Assembly (NCBI GenBank): GCA_963924555.1
Contig: OZ004592.1
Location: forward strand, 496,001 to 560,000
Source: Crambe crambe
Lineage: Eukaryota; Porifera; Demospongiae; Poecilosclerida; Crambeidae
Direction: 5' to 3'
Length of the DNA: 64,000 nucleotides
Below the pieces are notes generated by a model. That model saw only the letters and a list, made by a program, of their open reading frames with translations. It was not told the DNA's origin and did no database searches. Shown here piece by piece: positions 1 through 12,524 of this stretch. The translations under genes were made by a program, and so were the position numbers. Position 1 is the first letter of the stretch. Every line of letters begins with the position of its first letter.

Positions 1-2309
1 GAGCTATGTCCAGATGGTTTATATTAAACCCTGCAAGAGCCCATCCCTGGAATCCCACGGCAATGGTAAGAAGGGATACAGCTTTGAGGGGAGTGGTTCC
101 GAAATACCCACATAGCAATAAGAACACTGCTCCTGCTGAAAATGCTGCATACATGTAGAATGTACAGTCATACATGTGGCAAAATATATGCACCTTATAT
201 GCACCTATTATGGTCATGATCTTGCGAACAATTGTGGTAGAGAGGCAGTACTTGCGCATGAAGTCTGCTATTTGTCCACTGGTCATCACCAAGAAGGCCA
301 ATAGAATGTAAGGAATGGCAGAGTACACTCCATTCAGTACTATGGACTACAATAAAAGAGAATGTAAGTATCAGCATAGCTACATTCATATTGTGTACAT
401 ACTCCACTATAGATCTGCTGCAGCTCGGGTAGTGCTTGCTTGAAGAAAGTGGGCATACATGTTAAGAGAGTGTAGAATCCCCAGTTATTACAGAAGTGGG
501 CAATAATAATGGCCCAGACTGCTGGAGATAATAGCATCTTTAGCCACGGGATGGGAGGCTAAGAAAAGGTTTGAAAAAATCATCATTAGCAGTGGTGTGC
601 ATAGTTTTTAAACCTTTTCTGCTTTTCCTTCTGCTGCAATGCTAGACTCAATGTATTCTCGTTCCTCATTTGAGATGCGAGGGTGAGTGGAGGGAGAACT
701 GTATCCTACCACCATCCATAGGCCAAACCACAGAATACCCACCATACCTGAGGGGGAAAAAAGTGTCTGAATCTTCCCAAAGTGCATCCAAAATCTCCTC
801 CTCCCTGAGACTTCTAGAAACTCACCAAAGACATAGAAAACAGAAGGCCAGCCACCAGCAAATCCATATTCGACCAGCAAAGCAGAAAGAGGAAAGGAGA
901 GTACAGTGCCAATATGGGGTCCAGCATAACTTATAGTGGCTAGACGACTCCTCTCTGCAGGCGGTGCCCAGTTCGCCCAGATGGCATGCATCGCAGGAAA
1001 TGTAACTCCCTTATAAGAGAGGATAGCAGTAAATTAACACAGACACTACAAGAAAACTTATATAGTGAGAGTCACAGGACACCTTGGCTATGTCTAACTG
1101 CCCTTTATCACCACTTAAACTACTCATATTCAAGCACCTAATGAAGAGTATGGTAATATTGATACTGGTATTGCCAGAGAATTACATGTAAAATAACTTT
1201 TTAACACCCCTAGTGCACCTTTTCCCCAAATGCATTCAAGTTATTTTCAATAATGAGTCTTAGTTTTCTGAACTACGTAGCAACAAGTATATATAACTTG
1301 CTCCAAAGTTGTGGTTAATAAGAATAATAGTGACCTTAATAAGTGTAGGGGGTCTACAGATCAAAGAATGCCTGCAAGTAGTATGACATTTTTACCTCAA
1401 AAAATCCTTCAAGGGCTCTTACCACCACCAGTAACCATACGTTTGTATAGGCAGCAATTGGAGTAAGGAGAGTAAGAACGGCTGTCATCACTATCCCAAT
1501 CCCATACACCCAACGACCACCAATCTTCTGAGCAAGAAGTCCTCCAGGAATTTGTGTGATGATGTATCCGTAGAAGAATGCAGCTAGAATCTGACCTACA
1601 GAGTGACAAATGTAAAATAACACCATTATTGTTGTGTCAGCATAATTGTACCTTCTTCTGTGGTAGACCAGTTAAATACCTGCATAAGGAAAATCATTAA
1701 TGATAGTTCAGTAATGCGGATAAATTACATACACGAGCTGATCCATTTTGCAATGAAGCAGTGTTATTGTCCATCTGCACTATGGCTACGCTCAAATTGA
1801 CCCTGAGGGCATACACGTTGACGAATCCCAGGCAGCTGACTGCAGCGATCATGAAGCGTGCTGGAATGAAGGGCAGGCAATCTGTCCTCCATATTCTCTT
1901 GAATATACTGGAGTGTTCTACAAGATAAAGAATTTATCAGACACTAACAAGGACTGATTAGTAATCTGTCACTTGATGTAAGCTACACTGATTGACTCAG
2001 TGTAGCTAGCTATAGAACAATGGAATGTGATTAGCTAATGGCACAAGATGTAGCTACCAAGTGATACGGCAATGCATGGCTGCCCTGCATGGATAAGTAT
2101 ACCACCTGAAGTAAATATGACTTAGCACAACCCATTCTAAATACATAAAGTGATGCAAATTAGCTTATTGCTATTATTAGAATCACATGATGTTTTGGCC
2201 CAGTAACCTCAAATCTGGCCATAAGAATACGTCTATTGTTCTCACCATGACTTCTCTTATCCGACTTAGTTTGGATGGTGTGTGGAAGTAAATGCTTGTT
2301 TTCATCCAT
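1..2309 (-). CDS. SLC17 family anion transporter (sialin-like), 3' part off the left edge
   Basis: Multi-exon gene on the minus strand with its start codon at 2309 ([10 protein letters not shown]) and its C-terminus beyond base 1. Exons read in order: a short cytosolic N-terminus (2309-2255), an exon at about 1925-1735 with [20 protein letters not shown] and [10 protein letters not shown] (first membrane segment and the family N-terminal motif), an exon at about 1605-1395 with [20 protein letters not shown] (the MFS loop 2-3 region), one at 990-760 with the [10 protein letters not shown] motif, one at 540-400, and a last one near 200-1 ending in [10 protein letters not shown], a hallmark of SLC17 transporters. 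The family comprises proton or sodium-coupled organic anion carriers of lysosomes and vesicles (sialin, VGLUT, phosphate carriers); which substrate applies here cannot be read from the sequence. It shares a 126-bp upstream region with EIF2B4. Confidence 0.88.
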
Positions 2310-2435
2310 GATTGAACCTACTGCGCAGAATCACTTTTATTTTCTGCATGCAAGAGTAGTAGAAGGGCGTGGCTTGTTATTAGTAAATAATCGATCTAAT
2401 TAAAAGAATATCAAGAAAATATCAAACCAAAAAAA
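2310..2435. promoter_or_regulatory. Bidirectional promoter region, SLC17 / EIF2B4
   Basis: The two start codons are 126 bp apart and face away from each other. The segment holds a CTGCGCAG word near 2320 that resembles half of an NRF1 site. No TATA box is obvious. Promoter role is inferred from position. Confidence 0.5.
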
Positions 2436-5011
2436 ATGAACTCTCCCAGAAATGCAAGGAGGAAGCAGCAGCATCATCAGCAGCAGACTCCAGGGAGCAG
2501 CGGCAGTGGCGGGAAAGGAAGTCAGAGCTCCAGCACCAGGAAATCCAGTTCTCCAAAAACTGTCGTTGAAGGCGGAGCTGTTGGGGGAACTCAGGATGCT
2601 GCAGCACAGAGCAGACAGAAAGGGTCCAGGTATAATAATTTTCTTGCTGTCTTGTAATTCGTTGTAAGGCATCTGACTATATATTCATAGACCACTGAAG
2701 AGTGGGGACAAGGTTGAGCGTGCTCAGAGTGTTGGTGGAGTTGCATCCCCTAGCAAAGACAAAAAGCCCACCATTTCTGCATCCTCTTCTGATCCAGCAA
2801 GTAACAGAGCTGTTTCCTCCCAGGATGGCCGCAAAGCATCACATGATAAGATAGCACCAATCAGAAAGAGGACATCATTATCAGGCTCTAAAGATGATGG
2901 GGAAGGTAGAGGGAAGGGAACTGGAGGTGCTGGGGAAGACAACCAGAAGAAGTCGAGTTCCAAGAAAGAACAAGTGGTTGGTGAGAGTGCTCCCATGAAG
3001 AAGCCGAGCACCAAAGCTGAAAGAAGAGCTTTACAGGTGGATAAAGAATAGTATAATGTAAGTTCAAGTTCCTCATCCAGTCCTTGTCTTCCTTTCTGTA
3101 GGAGGCACAAAGGAAAGCCAAAGCTGAGAGACAAGTTCTGGCCAGCAAAGCTGGGCAAGTTGCTAGGGAAGAGAGAGTTTCCAAGGAAACTAAAAGTGGG
3201 GGTCACAAAGGCACAGGGGGAGGAGGAGGAGGAGGAGGAGGAGGAGGAGGAGAAATGAGCAGCCATTTATCAAAATTGGTTGTGTCAAAGTCACATGTGA
3301 GTGGTCTTACAGTGATTATCATGTGATCACATGTGACTATGTTTATACAGAGTGATGTGGCAGGACTAAAACAAGTACAACATTTCTCCCATCTCCCTCA
3401 ATACGAGAGAAAAGCTCGAATTACAAGCCTCCTCAAAGAGTAAGTAAATTTCATAGGTACAATAATTGATTTCCATTTCCATTCTTCCACAAGACACCAA
3501 CCACCCCCATGCATCCTGAAGCTGGGCCTGGAGTACTCAGAGGAGCACATCTGTGGCTCCAATGCTCGTTGTGTGGCCATGTTGGCAGCCTTCAAGAAGG
3601 TCATACAGGAATACACCATTCCCCCTCAGAAAGAGTTACGGAGAGATCTGGACTCGGTCATCAAACCTTACATCAAGTGTGTTAACGTTAATTCATCAGT
3701 CAAAATCTTATCCATTCCCTTTCTTTGTCCTCTTTCTCCCTTGTTCCCCCCTCCTCCCCTTCTCTCTCCCTCGTAGTTTTCTTGCCCACTGTCGCCCCCT
3801 CTCTGTGAGCATGGGCAATGCTATCAAGTACCTCAAACTCAAGATCTCCCAAATTTCCCCAGAAATCCCATTGAATGAGGTACCATTTTTGCTCCATGTA
3901 ATTATGTCAACACCATCCTAATCTCTCTCTGTTCTCACAGGCTAAGAAATCACTATGCGGAACAATCGATGACTACATCCAGGAAAAGATTGAACTGGCA
4001 GACAAAGCCATATCCGAGTTTTGTGGGAAAGTGATTGACAATGGCGATGTTATTCTAGTCCACAGCTAGTGAGTGAGCTCATGGGGTGGGGGGAGGAGGA
4101 AGCCAGTAGTTGGCATTGATGTCATGTGCCCATTACTTCTATCCGTAGCTCCTCCATTGTTCAATGCTGCCTTATTGATGCACACAAGACTGGAAAGAAA
4201 TTCAGAGTCATAGTCGTTGACTCTAGGCCCAAGATGGAAGGTGGGTGGGGCATTTATTATCCCGTAATCAGTATGATCCTGTGTTCACATATATATAGGC
4301 CGGGAGTGTCTCCGCCAGCTAGTGACTGAAGGCATCAAATGTTCCTATGTGTTTATCAATGCCGTCTCCTACATCATGAAAGAGGCAAGAAACTGTCCCT
4401 AAATATACAGCACCATGATATTCCTGTATTTAGGTTTCCAAGGTGATCGTTGGTGCACATGGTCTGCTAGCAAATGGCTATGTGATGTCAAGAGTGGGGA
4501 CTTCTCTGATTGCCTTAGTCGCCAAATCCTACAATGTTCCTGTCCTTGTGTGTTGTGAGACTTACAAGTTCTGTGACAAAGTCCAGACTGATGCCTTTGT
4601 CATTAATGAGCTTGGTGAGTTGTTATCTATAATTCGCAATTAAAGGTAATATTTACAGTTGAAGTTCAAGGTTTAGCCCAAATGACACCTGACACCCCCC
4701 CCCCCCCCCCCCCAGCTTTGCATATTTACTATACCAGCAAAGGGCCTTGTATTCCTGGTAAAGGGTGTACACTCTCTATACGTGACCTTTGCAACACTGC
4801 AGGTGATCCAAATGACCTTGTGCCCATAAACCGTAGACAAGGGAACTTTCTGCACAACTGGAAATCCATTGAAAACCTACAGCTGCTCAATTTAGTGTAC
4901 GATGTGACATCACCTGACCTGATCTCCATGGTGATCACACAACTAGGGAACATTCCTTGCACCTCAGTGCCAGTGGTGCTGAGAATTAGCAGGACTTTCG
5001 AGCAAATGTAA
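2436..5011 (+). CDS. EIF2B4: Translation initiation factor eIF2B subunit delta
   Basis: Regulatory subunit of the eIF2B guanine nucleotide exchange factor, which recycles eIF2-GDP in the cytosol and senses eIF2alpha phosphorylation. The N-terminus (exons at 2436-2628, 2692-3035 and 3102 on) is low-complexity, rich in Ser, Lys and Gly, as is usual for this subunit. The conserved alpha/beta/delta core follows in short exons: [15 protein letters not shown] (3391 on), [20 protein letters not shown] (3523-3582), a segment with [15 protein letters not shown], then [58 protein letters not shown] and [20 protein letters not shown]. The last exon reads NDLVPINRR to [14 protein letters not shown] and stops at 5011. 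Introns are about 50-100 nt except one with a 19-nt C run at 4695. Convergent with TSFM, 99 bp between stop codons. Confidence 0.95.
4695..4713 (+). repeat. Homopolymer C run (19 nt) in an EIF2B4 intron
   Basis: Uninterrupted C tract directly upstream of the last coding exon region. The same kind of run occurs at 32205 (20 C) and as 25 G at 41064. Confidence 0.95.
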
Positions 5012-5110
5012 GCACTTCTATTTCACCACATGAATCACCAGTATCAGTAATAGACTCAATTTAATTGATTTTGAAAAAACAACAAAAAAACAATAACAAC
5101 AAAAAAACTG

Positions 5111-6037
5111 CTATGTTTCTTCTCCCAAGGCATAACGAATAAACTGAGTGATTTGAACATCATGCTTTGCGAGCATATTTCCTACCAACATCTCATCATC
5201 CAGTAAAAAGCTCTGCTTTGTCAGCACTTTTGATGGATCAGTGACCCCTTCGTCCCCTTCGTTGATTACCAATGGGTTCATGCCAATGATGTGCTGTGCA
5301 ATGTTCACTCCCAATTTCCTGACTGCTTCAATGTCATTGAATTCTTGATGACTGGATAAGTGGAGAAGAGAAGCATATCTTCCCATCGCGACTCCATCTT
5401 CACTTATTGAGTTAGTGTTGTAGACATGGCCGCACACAACTCCATTCTTCTCAGGAGCAGTGAATAAGCACCCACGCTGGAGCACCAAGTTCTCCGCAAG
5501 ATTTCCAACGGTCTCAGCAACAACATCAGCAAGTGATTTTGCACTGGTTTCCAGACTTATTTTGAGTGGACCCAGGTCATCTTTTTTGAAGGTGGAGGAA
5601 AGCGCCATCGACTCCATGCTGGGTGGTTGATATTTTAAAACAGCATTAGTTGCACATGAAACTAAGCCCCGGAATTTTTCATTTTTTGCTACAAAGTCCG
5701 TCTCACAGTTGACCTGCAGGACGAAATACCTGTAAATAGTGTCTTTTAATAAGCCATCTCATCTCAAGCTGACCTCAACCATAGCTGCCCTGTTATCTTT
5801 TATGATGAGACCTATGAGGCCTTGATTGGCAGTTCTACTCTTCAACTTTTCCACCTTGGCCCAACCCTCTGCCTGGGCTTGAGAGTACAACCATTTTTCT
5901 GCAGTCTCTAATTCTTCGCTGTTCTGGGATAAGGCCTCTTTACATTTACTAAGGGGAAAACCTGTCTTCTTGCGCAGGATGGCCAACTTACTCTTAGCTA
6001 CAGAGCTGTAAGACCGATGAAAAAACCTAGGCAACAT
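5111..6037 (-). CDS. TSFM: Mitochondrial elongation factor Ts
   Basis: Guanine nucleotide exchange factor for mitochondrial EF-Tu. Two exons: 6037 to about 5772 encodes a short basic presequence (MLPRFFHRSYSSVAKSK) and the UBA-like N-terminal module with the family signature LRKKTGFPLSKCKEAL, then NQGLIGLIIKDNRAAMVEV; after an intron of about 57 nt, exon 2 continues with the invariant NCETDFVAKNEKF and the two dimerisation subdomains (VLQRGCLF, GVVCGHVYNT, HIIGMNPLV, QSFLLDDEMLVG) and stops at 5111. The start chosen gives a plausible mitochondrial targeting peptide. Head-to-head with the PHF20-like gene, 82 bp between start codons. Confidence 0.95.
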
Positions 6038-6119
6038 TTACTTGTACACGTGGGAATAGTTTTACGACCAGATGAACTTTGAACTTTGTGACGTCACGAT
6101 TTTATATTAAACGCCCACC
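6038..6119. promoter_or_regulatory. Bidirectional promoter region, TSFM / PHF20-like
   Basis: Only 82 bp separate the divergent start codons. It includes a GTGACGTCACG palindrome near 6090 (CRE/ATF-type TGACGTCA). Role inferred from position and this motif. Confidence 0.5.
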
Positions 6120-6878
6120 ATGGAGAGTGAAGGCTCACCTAAAGCAAAAGCCAAAAGAATTAGAACGAGAAATTCGTCCCAGAGCGAAGGAGAAGGATGT
6201 GACGGTGGAGTAGAGGGTGCCATCACGTCTCTGTCTAACCTTCAGGTGGGGACCAAGCTGGAGGCCTTGGACAAGGTTGGAAAGTGGTATGCAGCAAGGG
6301 TGATTGAGCTGGATGAAGAAAATAAGGAGGTCCTTGTACACTTTGAGAGGTGGAATTCTCGCTATGATGAGTTCATTGGGATTAACAGTGGGCGTCTACG
6401 CCAGTTGAGTCAGGCCAGACAAGAAGAGTTGGAAAGGGAGAGAGAAAAAGCCAGAAAGGTGAGACAAACAGACAGACTGATGTGTTTGCATCAGCTGGCC
6501 CTTTTTAGACACTTGTAGTGTGGAACAGTGATTCCTGTTCAATAAGATGTGTCATCTCATACATGTGGCTGAATCAAAACTTTTGCTGCAGTCACTTACA
6601 GTTAATATTATTTTCATGTAGCAACTAATTCCAGGTGACAGAATTCAAGCCAAGTGGATTGATGGACGCAAGTACTATGGGAAAGTGGTCAAAGTACATG
6701 ACAGTGAGTTTAACCCCTTTCCCCTCACTTTACAATCACTTGTGTTCATAATTTCATGTGGTGAGCAGCTGATGTCGATTTGCTGTTTGATGACGGAGTG
6801 GAGTACACTACACCAATAGTCAGTGTCAGGAAGCAAGTAAGAAGCTACAGTCCCATCTCGTAGACATTATTTTCATCT

Positions 6879-6909
<31 letters not shown>

Positions 6910-9900
6910 GAAACCTGAAAAACGAGTACAAGACAAAGAGAGTGACTGTGACCTCTCAACGATAGAGGGTCGGAGACAACGAGCCGAAAAGAGGAAAAGA
7001 AGTGAGGAGTCCACCATTCAATCCTCCTCCCCCTCCAGCTCACTCCATTCCACTCCACCAAAGAAGGCACGTCGTTACTTTTTCGATTCTGATTCCACTG
7101 AAACGGAATCAGATTATGACGACTTGAATAGATTGCAAGGTGAAGCTCATCACTGTAAGAAAGTTAAACAATTCAAGATCAAAAACATTGAAACAAGTTT
7201 AGCTAGCTCAGAATTGTCACCCAAAACTTCCGAAAATATCCAAGAGGTAATAAAACAGAAGCAGCTATGTAAACTCTCTCCACTGGTCAAGACAGCAGAA
7301 ATGAGTTACACAGAGAAAGAGCTTGGATCAACTCCTCTTTCCACTTTTCCCTCTGAAGAACCTCTCTCCACTTTAGGAAAGGGTTCAGGTCATGGATCTT
7401 CTCCCCTTGTTTCACCTTGTATAGCAGTATCTGATTCCACTCCAGCCGAGACTCCTCCCCCATCGACAACTATCCAGAAAACTCCATCCACTTCCAGACC
7501 GAAAAGATCAATGATAAGTCCCCCCAAGGACACTGTGGCTGCTCGCACGAGAGCTCACACCAAGTTTGAAAGTGTTAGTCCTACTGTGCTTCTGTCAATA
7601 TTTGTAGTGAATGGAGTTATTTTTCTATTAGGTAACGAGACCTAAAGGGGTCAGGAAGGCAGGGAGAGGGTCAGGGTCCAAGGCTGCCTCCAAGCAGTTG
7701 GTGATAGCATGGGACCACAACGAGTTCAAGTGTCAAGTGGTAGGCTGTACCAAGTCCTTCCGCAAGGAGTCCCTCTTACAGTCACACATCAAGCACTACC
7801 ACACACCAAAGACAAAACATTCCTCCAAAGGGAAGAACTCCTCTACAGGTATGTGCATACATTTTGAACAAAGGGGGTTCTCCAAGGAGTGGAGAGGAAG
7901 GTTAATTAGGTTCGTGGGATGTTAATGGAGGAGGGTGGTGATTGGTGGGTGTGCTCATTTACAATTCCTTTGATGTGGTTGATGAATGTCATTTACAATT
8001 CCTTTGATGTGGTTATAATGGCATGTGTACAGTATTTAGTCTTAATTTGTACTCCTTTTAGGTGTCAGATCCAAAGCCCATACTCCCGAGCCGTCCAAGT
8101 CACCCCAGACCCCCAAACCCTCCCCTGAGGCCAAAACCAGCTCCAGTGAATCCAAGAAAGCACCAGATCAGGATTCAACGTCTTCTCTGGTGAAGACGCC
8201 ACATCTTCCAAAGTCTCTTCCATCACTGAAGAGTCTGGAGGCTTTGGGGGATGAGTTAAAGAAACCTGAAATATCTGTGGTAAAACTCATAGAAACTCCT
8301 ACCAAGAAACACAAAACAACTGTTTTTGATGATGAAAAGAGTGCTTTGACTTTAAGCTCAAAACAAAAGAAAGACCAGAAAGGAGATGCAACCAAGAAAC
8401 ATCACCAGCAGGGTTCCAAGATCACAACAACGAGTGGGAAAGTAGCCACGTCACATGATGAGAAAGCCACATCACATGATGGGAAGGCCATGTCACATGA
8501 CACTAAGACAGAGTTACCAAGTAAATGAACACCCATGGTCAGTTATAGTGAAAGGACTTTGATGAACTTGTCATTAGAATCCGATGTGAAGAGTGACCAA
8601 TTGGAAAAGGAGGAGGAGGATGTGCCAGGTCAGTCTGTGGTGCCCTCCACCACTGATGGGCAACCAAGTAATGATGTGGTACACTGCATCTGCGGTAGTG
8701 ATATAGATGAAGGCTTCATGATTCAGGCAGGCCCCTTCCACCTCAGTTACCTCTAGTTACTATGATGTTTTATGGTTGTTTCTTGGTTGTAGTGTGAACA
8801 ATGTTTATGCTGGCAACATGGTGAGTGCATTGGCATAAGAAGTGACCAGCTGCCCAAGAAGTATGTATGCTACATATGCTGCAACCCACCAGGTCAGAGA
8901 ACCAGGCTCAAATGCAAGGTCAGTCAGTCCAGAGATTTCAAACAAAACAAACAAACAAACAAACAAACAAACAAACAAACAAATAAATTAATCATGTGTG
9001 TTCTTACAGTATAGTCATGATTGGTATGGGGAAGGCACTCTTCCAAGTATAAGTGGTGGTCCTCCCTTCCCCCCCTCACTGAACAAAGCTGTGCTACTCT
9101 CACACCAGCTCACTGACAACCTGTACAAAGTCAAGAAGATGATACACAGCTCAGAAGTCAAACTCCAGGCAGCTGCCAGGTGAGAGTCTTGTTTATTTTG
9201 TTTTGTTTTATTTAATTCTAGCTTTTTTCCCCCTCTGGCAGTAATTGTCATCATCCGTATTTGAAGCAGTGGGCCAAAGAGTGTAGCCATTACAGCAAAG
9301 ATGAAATGTTGTCTTACCTGATGACTCAACTTCTTCCAGTCTCCTACAATCCATCCGATGCTGAGGCCCCTGAAGATGCAGACACCCAGCAACAAGCCTA
9401 CAAACCTTCCGATGCTGAGGCCTCTGAAGATGCAGACACCCAGCAACAAGCCTACAAACCTTCCGATGCTGAGGCCTCTGAAGATGCAGACACCCAGCAA
9501 CAAGCCTACAAACCTTCCGATGCTGAGGCCTCTGAAGATGCAGACACCCAGCAACAAGCCTACAAACCTTCCGATGCTGAGGCCTCTGAAGATGCAGACA
9601 CCCAGCAACAAGCCTACAAACCTTCCGATGCTGAGGCCTCTGAAGATGCAGACACCCAGCAACAAGCCTACAAACCTTCCGATCCTGAGGCCTCTGAAGA
9701 TGCAGACACCCAGCAACAAGCCTACAAACCTGAGGCACCTGAGGCCGCAGACACCCAGCAACAAGCCTACAAACTTTCCACCTCTGAAGATGCAGACACC
9801 CAGCAACAAGATGAGCAGTCTGTGATGGAGAGTTCCAGTGTTCCCTTCAATGGAACCAAGATTGAAATTGATTCAGAAACTGGGAGTGGAACCAATGATT

Positions 9901-11130
9901 TAGGTACCAAGACTGAGAGTGGAACTGATGTTCAGGATGGAACCAAGAATGAAGATAGAACAGAGGGTTCAATTGAGCCTGAAGGTGAAACAAGGCTAGA
10001 AGGAATTCCCAAGAAAAGAGAGTTGAGAAGCTCCACTATGATACAGAAGAATGCTGTTTACCAAGTTCCAAAGAGGAGCAAGAAGTCGATAAAAGGTAGT
10101 GATTCTTCTATGACTCCTGGTGAAAATCAAGAGAAAGATGGTGAAAAGTCTCTTTGTGATACTTCATCAACTACCGAAGGTGATCAAAAATCTGAAGCAC
10201 TGTTTGTCAGTGTTGTGTCCAGGGCAGGGTGTGAGCAAGTGGACATCAAGCCACTCAAATTAGCTCCGCTGCCTCCCCTGGGAAAGGAAGAGCTTGATAC
10301 TCTGACTTCCGTCACTTCTGAAGTACTCAAGACATCTTTTCCTCAGGCAGCTGGTACTGATTCGTTTGTACAGCAGTCCGGTACAGGATTGGAATTGGAA
10401 CATCCAATTCCGATTGTAGTTCCTCCTCCTTCCCATGTCACACCTGAAGTAGCTGTGGGTACCAGCACCACTGCTGTTACGCAGTGTGGAGGAGATTTGG
10501 GGATGATGGAGATTATTGACACTAATGAGTTTGGCGTTTCTGAGGTGCCAGTCTTTGCTATGGAAGTAGATGATGATCACCCTAAATCCACTCCCAAGTC
10601 CACACCACTGGGTACCATAGCCATCTCCTCGCCTCAATCTGCCACCATTCCCCCCAACAGTTCTGCTTGTAGTTCACAGTTCACACCAGTTATATCAGCA
10701 TCTAATAACCTTATCAGTGTTGGATCTTCAGCTCCAGTTATCCCCTCACTCTCACCCAAAGCCACTGCTAATATTACTAGTTTATCTTCCACTGGACTGC
10801 ATCAGCTGTCTTCCCACACAGGAGAACTGGAGGCTGTCACTCTGGGGGACTTTGCAGAAGCTTTCATGCGAGGAGACACTATGCACTGGTTCAAGAAGAT
10901 GAAGCTGCTGGATCACATTGAGTCTGTGCAGGATAATGTGCAGGCATGGCTGAACATGATAGAAGAGAAGTTGGAAGGTGAGAGAGAAGGGAGGTTGCTA
11001 AGCTGATGTTACAGATGATATTGCAGGTCTCCCAGAAGAGGGGGACAGTTCTGATGACACTCAGAAGATCTTATCTGAGATCCATACAACGATAAGAAAG
11101 TTGGATGAATGCCAAAGGACTGTTGTATGA
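6120..11130 (+). CDS. PHF20/PHF20L1-like chromatin reader (two Tudor-type domains, C2H2 finger, PHD finger)
   Basis: Homologue of PHF20 and PHF20L1, methyl-lysine readers tied to the NSL histone acetyltransferase complex. Exon 1 encodes an MBT/Tudor module (LQVGTKLEALDKVGKWYAAR, then VHFERWNSRYDEF); the second Tudor follows at about 6633-6835 (PGDRIQAKWIDGRKYYGKVV, DVDLLFDDGVEY). A basic Ser-rich linker precedes a C2H2 finger at about 7705-7800 (FKCQVVGCTKSFRKESLLQS, HIKHYH). The PHD finger is split by an intron: HCICGSDIDEGFMIQ at 8682-8726 joins CEQCLCWQHGECIG from about 8793, then VCYICCNPPGQR and a helical segment with SHQLTDNLYKVKKMIH, the region matching the PHF20 sequence after its PHD. 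The large exon 9240-10980 holds a 54-bp coding repeat and a Ser/Thr-rich tail; the final exon ends with RKLDECQRTVV at 11130. One intron (8521-8577) is 57 nt, and one (from 8727) seems to use a GC donor. Confidence 0.9.
8937..8985 (+). repeat. (AAAC)n microsatellite in a PHF20-like intron
   Basis: About eleven copies of the tetranucleotide AAAC between coding exons. Confidence 0.9.
9353..9810 (+). repeat. Coding minisatellite, 54-bp unit, about 9 copies
   Basis: Tandem repeat inside the large PHF20-like exon. The unit encodes AYKPSDAEASEDADTQQQ; seven units are full length (five identical at protein level) and the last two are shortened to 15 residues. The unit is a multiple of three, so the repeat keeps two other frames open, including a long antisense frame. 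The near identity of copies points to recent expansion. Confidence 0.95.
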
Positions 11131-11388
11131 CTGTTATAATACGCCTTTTTTTTTTCTTTTTCTTTTTTTTTCAATTCATCGTTACAACCGTTTTATAATT
11201 ATGGGAATACAACATGTACCACCTCCCGATTTTCTTGTTTGTTTGTTTGTTTTTCACATAATAACTGATTATCATGATTGGTGAGAAAATACTGTACATC
11301 CAAGAATGCCCATGTAAAAGCTTTAAAAAAAGAAAAAGAAAAGAATTTTCCCTAAGTGACACTGATTCAAGTGAATAAGTTGAGCTGT

Positions 11389-12524
11389 TCAGTCACTATC
11401 TTCATTGGAATCACCTGCATCTCTGTAACTCTGCTTGAGAGCACTGCTCATCATATCCTTAACTGCTCTTTTCTTCCGAGGGTCCTCCTCCAAATTGGTC
11501 TTCACAGCACCTTTTTCCGACAACATCCACTCCAGCTCTAAAAAGGCAGTCTTATCAATCCTTTTCAAACAGTGTTTTAACCAGCTAACAGGTTTTAACC
11601 ATCTTATAAACTCCATCTTTAAAACAGTGTTTTTAACAAGGGGTAAAATGAGTCCCCCCTCCCTCCCTCCCCCTCCCACTGACAGAGACAACTCAGAGAC
11701 AAACAGAAAAACACACCATCCACAGTGATGTTCATCCCGCCAAACTGAATACCTCCCACGATTTGCCCCTTCATGTCTCCTTCATAGTACATGAAGATGG
11801 TTGGGAGGTTTCTGTCTGGGTAGTTTGGAATGCAAGTGGTGGAGATGCTCTTGAGGAACTTGGTTGCTGGGAACTTGGCGGCCAATTGGGAGAGGTGTTG
11901 GTTCAGTAGTGCACAAAGGGGAATGCTGAAAGAGAAGAGAAAGAAGAGCTAATCAGAGAATGTTACTTCTGGTCTGTCGACTTGCTAATGGACTCATTTG
12001 TTTATGATGTGGTCCACACAGGGACTCACCCAGACTTGAAGAGATGGAGTACAACCCACACTCCCTCCCCAGCCTTATTCACTTCATCCACATAATCTAC
12101 CGCTGTAATCTCTTTGACTGATCCATACTTTGCCTTCTGCTGCTGCTGAAGGATCTCTGCCATCCTCTGCTGTCTGCAATCAGTGGAAGCATTCCTCTGT
12201 TACAAAGCCATATAGTTCATACCTTCTCCCATACCTGTACTGAAGAAGTATTCTCTCATCTTCTTCGTCCTCCATTTCATCAAGTTCATCCAAGGTCATG
12301 TCTTCATATGCTTTGCCTCCTCCCTCGACTTTCTCTTGTACTGTCTGTTCCACCATCTACCACAGCAATCACTCTGTAACTTGAGTAGACTCACACATCC
12401 CCAAGCACCATCATACCTGCACAAGAGTGTCTTCATCAATAGCAGCTTCTTTCTCTTTGGATGGGAGAATGCCCTTTGACCTCAGGACATCATTCCATTG
12501 GGTGTCTTCATTTGGGTTCTGCAT
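11389..12524 (-). CDS. PDCL3: Phosducin-like protein 3 (CCT chaperonin co-factor)
   Basis: Cytosolic thioredoxin-fold protein that binds the CCT/TRiC chaperonin and modulates actin, tubulin and other folding. Start at 12524 ([20 protein letters not shown], the typical PhLP2/3 N-terminus), then an acidic helix ([16 protein letters not shown]), [19 protein letters not shown], and the thioredoxin-like core: [66 protein letters not shown] and [19 protein letters not shown]. The C-terminus is acidic (GDSNEDSD, stop at 11389). Short introns separate these blocks. Of the phosducin-like subfamilies the PDCL2/3 type fits best. Confidence 0.93.

Noticed and set aside
2724-3266. Minus-strand 180-codon Ser-rich frame
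   Set aside because: Antisense to EIF2B4 exons and a GGA repeat coding Gly/Glu on the true strand.
8520-8578. In-frame TGA in the PHF20-like gene, suggesting a pseudogene or recoding
   Set aside because: A 57-nt GT-AG intron (8521-8577, GTAAAT...TTGTCATTAG) removes it and restores the frame; introns of this size are normal here.
9015-9809. Minus-strand 264-codon frame with repeated LLLGVCIFRGL units
   Set aside because: It is the antisense reading of the PHF20-like coding repeat; the 54-bp unit keeps this frame open.
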